From positions 238,522 through 302,521 of the forward strand of contig BLAL01000069.1 in the NCBI GenBank assembly GCA_015698045.1: a DNA stretch of 64,000 bases, written 5' to 3'. Positions 46,360 through 55,927 of the stretch are shown one piece after another. The position numbers were made by a program, and so were the translations under genes. This DNA comes from Rhizophagus clarus. Taxonomy: Eukaryota > Glomeromycota > Glomeromycetes > Glomerales > Glomeraceae. Each line of letters opens with the position of its first letter. The stretch's first letter is position 1. A model generated the notes under the pieces. The model was not told the DNA's origin, did not search any database, and was given only the letters and a program-made list of their open reading frames with translations.

Positions 46360-47759
46360 ATGGCTACAAAACGTGGTGAAAAATGAAATATTGATGATAA
46401 CGAAAGAATCTCAAGACGTAATACTGAGAAGAGTAGTGAAGCCGAGAAACGAATAAGATTATCAGACGATAACGTTGAAGGTATATATGACATGATATGT
46501 ATCATATTTTTTATAAGAAATTATATAATATATAGTAAATTATATTTTATTGTTAAAGTTAATAAAAAATCAATAGAGAAACTATTAAGAACCAATTCGC
46601 AGATAATTTCTAAGCTTGAAGTTCTTATCACCGGACAAAAAAATCTCGAAACCCGTCTCTCAGGCATAGAAAAAAAGCTTAATGATGATAACAAAAATAA
46701 TAATACAATAGATCCGGAGTATATAAAAGTAATAAAGATGAATATTATTTAATGTAAACCTGAAATGCTAACCTCGTTTGATTAGGAGTTCGTTAAGAAG
46801 ATGTCGAAAATTTTATTTGAAAATTTTATTTATCCTTCGCAAGACGAGTACAGACTCACTACCGAAAAATATTTAAAAGACGAAAACCTGGAATTTATAC
46901 GCCAGTTCAAAAAAAATCAATGGATTATTTTTTTTGAAAAAAAAATTACCCCGACTGTAAGTTAAAGCAATTATGAATTTTATTAAATTTCATACTAATA
47001 TTTTTTTTTAATAGTTAGTACAACAACATAGAAGCATACGAGGGACATTCACGTCTAGAGTCAAAGATGTTATGTATTCTGTTTTTGAAGCGACTGGGTA
47101 TAAATTACCGTCTATTAACACTCAGGTTAGTCCGTCAAAGATTCAGGAATGGAAGAGTAAGCCAGAGGTGAAAAGATGTTATAACAACCTATTTAAAAAG
47201 GTTAAAGATGGGTAACCTATGATATATATGTCGCTGATAATTGATAAGTTGCGAAAAGAAAATAAAAATCTCTCAAAAATCCAAATAGCTTATGCGATTA
47301 GCATATGTGAAACGTACTTAAATCCTAATAATCAAAACATTCAAATGAGCGAAAGTATAATGAAGTCGAAGATAATCAACAACTTAGTAAGTTTTTAATT
47401 TACAATTTGCAAAATGTGAATTATTTGAATTACAGTTTATTTATTTATTTATTTATTTTTAGCAAAAGTTGGAAAATAGGGATAAATTTACACATTCAGA
47501 CGATGATTCTCATGATGGTAATGATGTAGATAATGGTGGTGATGGAGCAGCTGACGATGGAGCAGGTGCGGCTGACGATGATGCGACTAACGATGGTAGG
47601 CCTAACGATAGTGCGGCTAACGATAGTGTGGCCAACAATGGTGCGGCTAACGATGGCATAGCTGACGATGATATACTTTCTAGTGACTCTTATAACACGG
47701 AGGAGGAAGGTCGGTATGTAAATAGTTTATTAGAGAATTATGGGTTGCATAGGAAATAA
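46360..47759 (+). pseudogene. Plavaka accessory gene: coiled coil, unknown domain, acidic tail (5 exons, two stops)
   Basis: Exons about 46360-46480, 46559-46728, 46786-46956, 47015-47386 and 47463-47759, with GT..AG introns of 57-78 bp. Exon 1 starts MATKRGEK, then TGA at 46384 and NIDDNERISRRNTEKSSEAE. Exon 2 is a coiled coil (SKLEVLITGQKNLETRLSGI). Exons 3-4 form a globular block (NFIYPSQDEYRLTTEKYL, RGTFTSRVKDVMYSVFEATG, KSKPEVKRCYNNLFKKV). TAA at 47213 is followed in the same frame by SLIIDKLRKENKNLSKIQIA. Exon 5 is an Asp/Ala/Asn repeat tail (AANDG, AADDG) ending GLHRK. No family recognised; by position it may parallel the second protein of En/Spm-type elements, which binds subterminal repeats. 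Codon usage is close to that of the transposase gene. Confidence 0.65.
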
Positions 47760-47844
47760 ATATTATTTTTTATATATATCACACGTAATAGCATTTTTTT
47801 TACCATAATAATATAGTTTTAATAAATAAAATGGTTATTAATTC

Positions 47845-48072
47845 TTAACAATACGGGTGTGACATAAATAAATTGTAGCTGAAATTTGTGTTCAATTTGT
47901 GTTCAATTTGTGTTGATAATTCTGGTAAAAAATTTGTTAATTTTGGCCAAATTTCGTTAAATTTGTTGAATTTGTGTTGAATTTGTGTTGATAATTTTTA
48001 ATTTATCACGAGGGGATGATATTTAGTAATTGTGCATATACAATTTCTGTAACGATGTACATGATTTTTTAA
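47845..48072. repeat. Plavaka right inverted end
   Basis: Inverted partner of 41900-42115. It contains four GAATTTGTGTT/CAATTTGTGTT words and GGGGATGATATTTAGTAATTG. The inner edge is at TAACAATACGGGTGTGACAT. Confidence 0.85.
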
Positions 48073-48297
48073 AATGCGGATTTCCGTAATTTTACGATAT
48101 CGTATTTTCTGGCCAATCAAAATTAGGTTGATCCTTGCATGTGATTTAATCATTTAATCATGCACGCGTTTTTTGTCTTATTTATTTTTGTCTCTTATTT
48201 CTTTATTCTTTTGTTCAATATTTTTAATTTTTTGTCTCTTCTTTCTATTATTTCTTTAATTATATACAATATATTTACATATATTTCATAATTTATT

Positions 48298-48900
48298 GCT
48301 TTGCAGGTATAGAAATATTTATTTATTAATACTAATTATTTTCATTTTTTTTTACCTCTTTGTTACTTTATATCGTAATACTAACAATAATATCCATGTT
48401 TCCTTTATTCCTTTTTACTTGTACTTTAATACTAATGATACTAACAATACTAACAACATGTTTATTTTTTCCTTTCTCTTTATTTCTTTATTCTCTTTGC
48501 AGGTATAGAAATATTTATTTATTAATACTAATTATTTTAATATTAACGCGTTTTTTTTACCTCTTTGTTACTTTGTATTGTAATACTAACAATAATATCC
48601 ATGTTTTCTTTATTCCTTTTTACTTGTACTTTAATACTAACGATACTAACAATACTAACAACATGTTTTTTTTTCCTTTCTCTTTATTTCTTTATTCTTT
48701 TGTTCAATTACTTTGCAGGTATAGAAATATTTATTTATTAATACTAATTATTTTAATATTAACACGTTTTTTTACCTCTTTGTTACTTTATGTCGTAATA
48801 CTAACAATACTATCTACGTTTCCTTTATTCCTTTTTACTTGTACTTTAATACTAACGATAATATCCATGTTTCTTTTACTCCTTTTACTGTTTCTTTAAC
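48298..48900 (+). repeat. tandem intron-like repeat with abutting AG/GT, about 3 units
   Basis: Units start GTATAGAAATATTTATTTAT at 48307, 48503 and 48719, so spacings are 196 and 216 bp. Each carries several exact TACTAAC words, a pyrimidine-rich tail (CCTTTCTCTTTATTTCTTTA) and ends TTTGCAG, directly followed by the next GTATAG. Thus every boundary is an acceptor immediately followed by a donor, with no exon. TACTAAC is the classical yeast branch-point word. No ORF function is likely; the Leu/Ile/Thr-rich frames are composition artefacts. It lies 230 bp outside the Plavaka right end. Confidence 0.75.
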
Positions 48901-49129
48901 TCTTTTTACCTTAATACTAACAATACTAACAATATTTCTTTTATCTTTATATCTAATACCAATGTTACTATAGCTGTTTCTCTTCTTTTTACATCTAATT
49001 GTATCGTTACTCTTTCTTTTTTTACTTTTATATATTCTGTATATAGTAATAAATACTTGTAATTTTTATAATTTAATTCATATTATATCTAATAAAATAT
49101 ACATTATATAAACTTATAGTACAAAAATG

Positions 49130-49549
49130 AATTTTGAAACATTACAAAATATTTATGTAAAATTACGAATCGTCAAAATATTTTAAAAAGTTGCGAAATA
49201 TTACGCAATAAAATTACACAATATTACGAACTGTAAAATTACGAAACTTTGCATATCGTAATATTTTGAAATATTTTAAAAAGTTACAAAATATTACGCT
49301 TACGCAAACTTGCAGCGGGTCTGGAAACTTACGAAATATTATGTAAAATTACGAAATATTGCGAATGCGTAAAATTACAGAATATTACGAACCATAAAAT
49401 TACGAAACTTTGCATATCATAATATTTTGAAATATTTTAAAAAGTTACAAAATATTACTCTTCTGCAAACTTGCGGCGGGTCTGGAAACTTACGAAATAT
49501 TACGATGCGTAATCTTGCGCAACTTTTCGCACTATAAAATTTCCTGATG
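49130..49549. mobile_element. inverted relative of the TTACG element, ends ATTTCCTGATG
   Basis: TTACGAAATATTACG and AAAATTACGAAACTTTGC words repeat through the segment in two larger units (compare 49250-49340 with 49400-49490, both with CTTGC.GCGGGTCTGGAAACT). It ends AAAATTTCCTGATG at 49549, the inverse of the CATCAGGAAATTTT end at 31699. The left end is not seen. Confidence 0.6.
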
Positions 49550-49739
49550 TCTTTTGTTTAAAAAACATTTGACTTACATGTTTATTTAATCTTTGAAGAT
49601 TACAATGTTGGGGCGATTAGATAGATTTGTAGTTTTAGTATTAAATTTAGTATAGAATTAATTCAAATGTATTTATTGATGTAATAAAATCACATTTAAC
49701 AATAAAGTATCTAACGTTATATAATTATGAAATAATTGT

Positions 49740-50002
49740 CTTTTAACAATACCAATGATTATTATTATTTATCCATATTGATACTACTCGACAAGTCTGA
49801 TTATTATCGATATATATCATGTGACTCTTAATCAATATATTTCCCTTAGTTAAATTCTGATAATTTTATTATTATTTATCTATATCGATATATCTCGACG
49901 AGTCTGATTATTATCGATATATATCACATTTTATAATTATTGTGATAAAATTCGATAAGGCGATATATATCGCTATATATCACCCAAAAAAATTTCCTGA
50001 TG
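49740..50002. mobile_element. GATATATATC word element, ends ATTTCCTGATG
   Basis: Words ATTATTATCGATATATATCA and TCGATATATCTCGACGAGTCT occur twice, then GCGATATATATCGCTATATATCACCC and the end AAAATTTCCTGATG at 50002. It is the inverted counterpart of the start at 28394 (GGGGATATATAAC after the same 14 bp). Inserted in the repeat shared with 27.09-27.31 kb. Confidence 0.55.
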
Positions 50003-50215
50003 ATACAAATATGCAACACATATTATTGGAATTCTCTTAATGTTTAATAAAGCCAAGCACGACCTTTGAATATAAAAAAATAAAAAAAAATAAAATCCTC
50101 TTAATGAGTTAAATCCAACTGTATAAAGATTATAAAAATTAAATTACTAAATGCAGAGATCATTAACTTTGAATTTAATATTATTGTTTATTATAAAAAT
50201 CATATGATTATGACA
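50003..50215. repeat. repeat shared with 27.09-27.31 kb
   Basis: ATACAAATATGCAACACATAT, ATTGGAATTCTCTTAATG, CTGTATAAAGATTATAAAAA and TTAACTTTGAATTTAATATTATTG follow the same order as at 27.17-27.29 kb, with a short A-rich insertion near 50070. Confidence 0.6.
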
Positions 50216-50429
50216 TAATTTTAATTATCTTGACTTTTAGAAAAGCCCAAGTCAAAATCATTTTAACTATTTTAACCAATTTGAAGATCAAAATTAATTA
50301 ATTTCAATTTTATATATAGTCTTAAAATAATCTAAATATATATTATATATTGAATATAACATTTTGGTAAATATATTTTTTTTATTATTCTTTATTTATA
50401 TATGTAAATATTACTAATAATTATTTTCT

Positions 50430-51165
50430 TTTTTTTAGGAATTCTCTAAATATGAAAATATGAAAAGTAAAAAAAACTAAAAAGTTTTTTTTAATGAATA
50501 TTTCTAATTATTTATTATTTTTTTTTTAGGTATTTTTTGAGATTTTGAATATAGAGTTTAGTAATTAAAAATATATATAATTCTTTAATTTTACCAATCA
50601 TTAACTGTTTATTTTATTTTCTTTTTTTAGCAGTTTCTTTAAACTTTTCTAGATATGATTATATAAAATATCAGTAAGTAAAAGAAAATATTTTTATATA
50701 TTTTTTTTTATATTAACAAATATTGCTAATAACTGTATTTTTTCTATTAAAATAGTATTAACAGAACATCACATGTATTATAAATACTACAAATAAAATA
50801 AGTATTAAACAATTTTGGCATAAATTATATAACTTATTAAATTGATTTACTAATTAATAATCTTTTTTTAAAAAGTTTTTTTTTTAATTGAATTATTTAA
50901 AAATCATTTATTTTTATTTTTTTTAAATCAAATAATTTTTTTTAAAAAAAATTATATTCTAAATTATTTAAAAGAATTATTTTTTTTAATTTGAATAATC
51001 TTTTATCAATTTTTAAATTAAATAATTTTAAAAAAAATATCTTTTTTCTATAAAGATAATCAGAACTCGGAATTTTGGAATGGCAAGCTGAGAGAAAAGT
51101 ATAGGTTTTTTTTATTATAGGAATATTACTAATATTCTTTTTAATTTTTTTTTTTAAGGATGGTT
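50430..51165 (+). repeat. decayed micro-exon / intron-like modules
   Basis: Four to six modules with T-rich tracts ending in AG (near 50438, 50529, 50629, 50756, 51158), short exon-like parts such as TTTTGAGATTTTGAATATAGAG, TAAGTAAAA donors and CTAAT words. They match the 29.6-31.65 kb pattern but with most C/G lost. The spacer at 50820-51050 is plain A/T tracts. Further traces are at 54.13-54.50 kb. Confidence 0.4.
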
Positions 51166-51183
51166 TCTGAATTTAAACTAGTG

Positions 51184-52145
51184 TTCTGAACGAGTTGAGT
51201 TTAGTTGAGTTGAATCAGATTCGATTTGAGAATTTTCCTATCATGTAATTATGATTCAAGTCACAAGTTAATCTCAATTCGAGTTGATTCTGAGTTTATA
51301 TTAATACTTGACTCAACTCAAGTTAACCTAAGTTGAATAAAATCTGTAATAGTATTTTAGATTTTAATATAAACTTATAATAAAAAACATTTTTCATAAC
51401 ATTTTTTTATTATTAGGTTAAAAAATGTTACGAAAAACATTAGTTTTTCAATGTTTTTATCACTATAATTAAAAAATATTGCAAAAAACTTTTTTTTTAT
51501 TAATTCATAAATCAGAAATATTTTGCAACATTTTTAATTAATGCAGTTAAAAAATGTTGTAAAAACATTTTTTTTTTATTAATTCATAAATCAAAAACAT
51601 TTTGCAACATTTTATCATTATAGTCAAAAACGTTGTGAATAACGTTTATGTGTAAAATATTTGAAAAAAACTATTTCAGATGGTTTTAATTATTTTAATA
51701 AAAACATTGCAAACCATTTTTATTTCTTTAATTTAATTTAATAAAAAAAACTGTTTTGCAACAGGTTTTAATCATTTTAATAAAAATGTTGCAAAACATT
51801 TTTATTTCTTTTATTTTAACATGATAAAAAAACTATTTTACAACAGTTTTTAATCATTTTAATAAAAATGTTGCAAAATATTTTTATTTCTTTAATTATA
51901 TATGATAAAAAAACTATTTCGTAATAATTTTTAATCATTTTAATAAAATGTTACAAAATTTTTTTATTTATTTTAACTTAACATGATAAAAAACCATTTC
52001 GCAACAATTTTTAATCATTTTAATAAAATGTTATGAAATGTTTTTATTTATTTTAATTTAACATGATAAAAAACTGTTTTACAATAGTTTTTAATCATTT
52101 TAATAAAAATGTTGTGAAACATTTTTATTTATTTTAATTTAATAC
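51184..52145. mobile_element. foldback element GTGTTCTGAACGAGTTGA with hairpin array
   Basis: Begins TA-GTGTTCTGAACGAGTTGAGT at 51182, then GAGTTGA/CAACTCAA words to 51340, then about ten hairpin units of AAAAATGTTGCAAAACATTTTT type to about 52140. The start shares GT.TTCTGAAC with the MITE at 21430. The right end would lie next to or under the element starting 52150 and is not resolved. Confidence 0.5.
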
Positions 52146-52149
52146 GATT

Positions 52150-54064
52150 AGGACTCTGATTAGTTTCAGTAATTACTGAACCATACTGATCAATTTCAGT
52201 ATCAGAGTGGTTTCAGTTTTTACGGTTTACCAAACTGAAACTTTTGGTAAATTTACTGATCAGTTTTGGTAACTGTGATTTCAGTACCAGTTTTGTGATT
52301 TACTAAACTGAATTACTGAATCAATTTAACTAAATAACAATAAAACATTTTATTTAATTAATATAGTGTTAATATAATAAAAAAACGTTGTGAAATGTTT
52401 GTTATTAGTTATTTTGATAAAATAAACTGTTTTGCAGTGGTGTTTTGTTACTTTAATTAAGAAATGTTGCAAAAAACTTTTATTTGTTAATCTAATAAAA
52501 AAATAACTATTCGCAACTTTTTTCTTGTCACGTTAACAAACAATGTTGCGAAATGTTAATTGGATAAAAAAATCGTTCGCAGTAGTTTTTTGTCAACATA
52601 ATTATAAAACTGTTGTGAAAAGTTTTTGTTAGTTAATTTTAATAAAACGTTTCGCTACATTTTTTTGTAACTATAATTAAAAAATGTTGTGAAATACTTT
52701 TATTAGTTGATTTAATAAAAAAACGTTTTGCTACATTTTTTTTGTCACTTTAATAAAAATGTTGCAAACATTTTTATAAGTTAATTTTAATAAAAAAATG
52801 TTTAGCTACATTTTTTTTATCTCTATAATTAAAATATAGCAAAACATTTTTTATCAGTTGATTTAATAAAAAAATGTTTTACTACATTTTTTTTTAACTC
52901 TATAATTAAAAAACATAGCGAAATATCTTTTATTAGTTGATTTAATAAAAAAAATGTTTTACTACATTTTTTTGTCACTTTAATAAAAATGTTGCAAAAC
53001 ATTTTATAAATTAATTTTAATAAAAAAACATTTTGCAACATTTTTTTTATTGCTTTAATTAAAAAATGTTGCAAAACATTTTTATCAGTTAATTTAATAA
53101 AAAACATTTCGCAACATTTTTTAATTAAAGTAACAAAAAAAATGTTGCAAAATGTTTTTTTATTAAAATTAACTCATAAAAATGTTTCGCTATATTTTTT
53201 TTTGTTACTTTAATAAAAACGTTGCAAAACATTTATGAGTTAATTTTAATAAAAAAAACATTTTGCAACATTTTTTTTTATCACTTTAATTAAAAAATAT
53301 TGCAAAATGTTTTTTATTAGTTGATTTAATAAATAAATATTTTGCATCATTTTTTTTTGTCTCTATAATTAAAAAATATAGCGAAACATTTTTTATTAGT
53401 TGATTTAATAAAAAAAAATATTTCGCTACATTTTTTTTTTGACTCTATAATTAAAAAATATAGCAAAATATTTTTTATTAGTTAATTTAATAAAAAAACA
53501 TTTTGTAACATTTTTTAAGTTAATTTTAATAAAAAAATGTTTCGCATCATTTTTTTTATCACTTTAATAGAAAACGTTACAAAATATTTTTTATTAGTTA
53601 ATAAAAAAAAACTTATTTTTTAAAAAAGGTTACAAATCATTTTTATTAGTTAATTCAATAAAAAAACATTTTGCAACATATTTTTTTGTCACTTTAATTA
53701 AAAAAACATTTTGCAACATTTTTTTGTCACTTTAATAAAAAATGTTGCAAAACATTTTTTATTGGTTAATTTAATTTTAAAAAAAAGTTTCACAACGTTT
53801 TTTTGTCACTTTAATTAAAAATGTTGCGAAACATTTTATAGATGATTTGATTTGGTAAAAAAATAGTTTTGCAATGTTTTTTTTACTAAAAATAATTTTT
53901 AATATTGGTAAATCAGTTTGATTTTTGGTAATTATCGATCAGTTTTGATAATCATCAATACTAATACCAGTCAGTTTCAGTAATCATCAATATTGATACT
54001 GATCAATTTAGTTCAGTATCAGTTTTTGCAAAAACTGAATCGAACTGAACTGATCAGAGCCCTA
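52150..54064. mobile_element. foldback element A, AGGGCTCTGATC ends, CG-depleted copy
   Basis: Ends AGGACTCTGATTAGTTTCAG (left) and ACTGATCAGAGCCCT (right). Both subterminal zones repeat CAGTTT/ATTACTGA words. The core (52340-53900) is an array of about 18 hairpin units in which AAAATGTTGCAAAACATTTT pairs with itself. Almost all positions that are CG in copy B (55928-57938) are TG or CA here. Orientation is opposite to copy B. No coding capacity. Confidence 0.8.
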
Positions 54065-54513
54065 AACTTAAACTTCAGTCTGAAATTTCAAAATGGTAAA
54101 TTGAAAAGGATTTGTATTTTTCAAAAAATATTCATTAATTTTTTTTTTCTTTTTTTTTAGATAAATTATTTTTCAACTTTTTAAACACAAAATTTGATAG
54201 GAATATTTTTTTGGCAGAATATTTTAGTCTTTGAATCTTTAGATGAATAAAAACTTTAATAAATCTAGATTTTTTTAGTTTTCTTTTTTTAAAAATATTT
54301 CTAATAGCTCAATTTTTTTTTTTTTAAATAAGTCTTATTTTTATTAATTTTTTTTAACAAAACAATCACTAATATTTCATTTATTTCTTTTTATAAGATC
54401 AGAATTAAATCAGATATATATTTAAAGAAATTTCTTTGATTTTATTTTATTCAAAGATATTATTAATAATGTTTTTTTTATTTTTTTTTATAAATATCTA
54501 CTTTAGACTTTAA

Positions 54514-54528
54514 TATAAAGTTAGTATT
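54514..54528. repeat. target-site duplication of the retroposon, left copy
   Basis: TATAAAGTTAGTATT, identical to 55540-55554. Confidence 0.75.
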
Positions 54529-55539
54529 TTTTTTTTTTTTTTTTTTTTTTTAAATGTTAAAGTCACCGATAGTGCAGAGCTTTTATTATAAAAAAAAAAC
54601 AAACTGTACAGATAGATTCAGAGTTTAAAAGTTACATTTGACAGATAAAACTATTCACCCACCCCCACTCTAAATTTTATAATGACCTATCAAAACCTGA
54701 ACCCCCGTCAAATAACAGGAGCAACCAAATGACTGTCATCAAGTGACCGGTATTACCATGGTCATTGTGAAAGAAAAGCCATCAGTACCATAATCAATCC
54801 TCCATGATCCCCACAAAGTACGCTGCCGAATTACTAGGAATAAGGAGCGCAGGCACGAATGCTGGAGAAAGCCTTCAAACTGGCTGGATATACTACCTGT
54901 GAATAATACCCGTCTTTGTGACAAACCACCCTAAAAGACCTCCTGAACCCAACGTGGATATACCAAAAAAAACTTAACCAATTAGCCTAAACCAATCACA
55001 TGACTTTGACCAGCCTAACTAGGAATCAACACGTGTTAGCAAAATTTAATACAAATCTTCCAACCATATTCCCCCTCCTTATTTGGATCAACAAACAAAA
55101 CCCTAAAAAAAGAAAGTTATACCAAACTGCTAAAATACCGATCAATATTCCAATACCCCCAGCCCTTCCAAAACAAAAAAAAAAAATGAGAGACTAAAAG
55201 CTAAAACGTTGAAAGGCGAGAAATAAAAAAACTAAAGGAAAATCAATTAATACTCCCAGAAACCTAAAAGGAAAACTGGGGAAAGAAGTAAAACACCAAA
55301 CCACCACATCTACCTCTCCTTAAACGATCCCTAAGCAAGAAAAAGCAAGCGCCACTCCTGGCCATAAACAAAAACTTCAACTAACGACTTCGCTTTGTCT
55401 ATCTCAACGCTTCCAAAATAAATAGTACTGACGAGAAACCCCTCTTCTAGGGTATTTAAGACCAGATAGCCCAGACGCTAACTTTACAAAAGTCTTCAAA
55501 AATACGAAGGGAACCTGGGGTTTGCAGTCATAAACTATC
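54529..55539 (-). mobile_element. poly(A)-tailed retroposon of unknown source, about 1.0 kb
   Basis: On the minus strand it starts near GATAGTTTATGACTGCAAAC and ends with AATAAAAGCTCTGCAC (signal at 54587-54582), about 30 nt of trailer, then an A tract of about 25 (the T run at 54529-54553). It is flanked by a 15-bp direct repeat. These are the marks of a reverse-transcribed polyadenylated RNA. GC content is clearly higher than around it. No ORF above about 60 codons is convincing (one reads FEGFLQHSCLRSLFLVIRQR, another MARSGACFFLLRDRLRRGRC), so the source RNA may be non-coding or the copy decayed. It is not matched to the LINE 3' end. It sits between foldback elements A and B. Confidence 0.7.
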
Positions 55540-55554
55540 TATAAAGTTAGTATT
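55540..55554. repeat. target-site duplication of the retroposon, right copy
   Basis: TATAAAGTTAGTATT, identical to 54514-54528. Confidence 0.75.
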
Positions 55555-55927
55555 AAAATTTAATATAACTAATGAAATTATAATAATATTAATAGAATTA
55601 AATAGGTTTTAATATTTTTATTAATAAAGTTATTTTTATTTAATACTTTTAATTAATTAGTTTTTAAAAAGAATACATAATAATTAATATATAAAAAATA
55701 AATAAATAAATATAATAAATTGACCATTAATAATAAATTAACCAATATAATAATAGATAAATATTAATAAAAATTATTCTTAAGAATTCCTTAATAGTAA
55801 ATTTCAAATCTCTAAGATTTTTTAAAATTATTTTTATTATAGAATCCATATGAATGAAGAAGATTTTTTAAGAATCTTTATTAATTATGAAATTTTTAGA
55901 ATTCTTAAGAATCACTCTAAAAAATTT
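55555..55927. other. AT-rich spacer between retroposon and element B
   Basis: Very AT-rich with AATTAATAATAA words; an inexact AAGAATTC / GAATTCTTAAGAA inverted pair near 55785-55910. No gene. Confidence 0.5.

Larger units (their letters stand above)
41870..48095. mobile_element. Plavaka (CACTA-like) DNA transposon, about 6.2 kb, nearly whole
   Basis: Inverted ends of at least 210 bp: 41900-42115 and 47845-48072 match in reverse complement. Both carry ATTACTAAATATCATCCCC, tandem AACACAAATTC words, TTTGGCCAAAATTAA and GTCACACCCG. Repeated short words next to the ends are typical transposase-binding subterminal repeats of CACTA elements. Inside are two divergent genes: the Plavaka transposase (minus, 42.2-45.2 kb) and an accessory gene (plus, 46.36-47.76 kb), with a 218-bp foldback between them. 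The match weakens beyond 41870 and 48095, so exact termini and the target duplication are not defined. Only one stop in the transposase and two in the accessory gene are seen. Confidence 0.88.

Noticed and set aside
48296-48899. 179-codon Leu/Ile/Thr-rich plus ORF
   Set aside because: It follows the tandem intron-like repeat with TACTAAC words; composition-driven, and the frame shifts between units.
54514-55554. Solo LTR
   Set aside because: The segment ends in an A tract after an AATAAA signal and has a 15-bp target duplication; there are no TG..CA ends and no 4-6 bp duplication, so a retroposon fits better.
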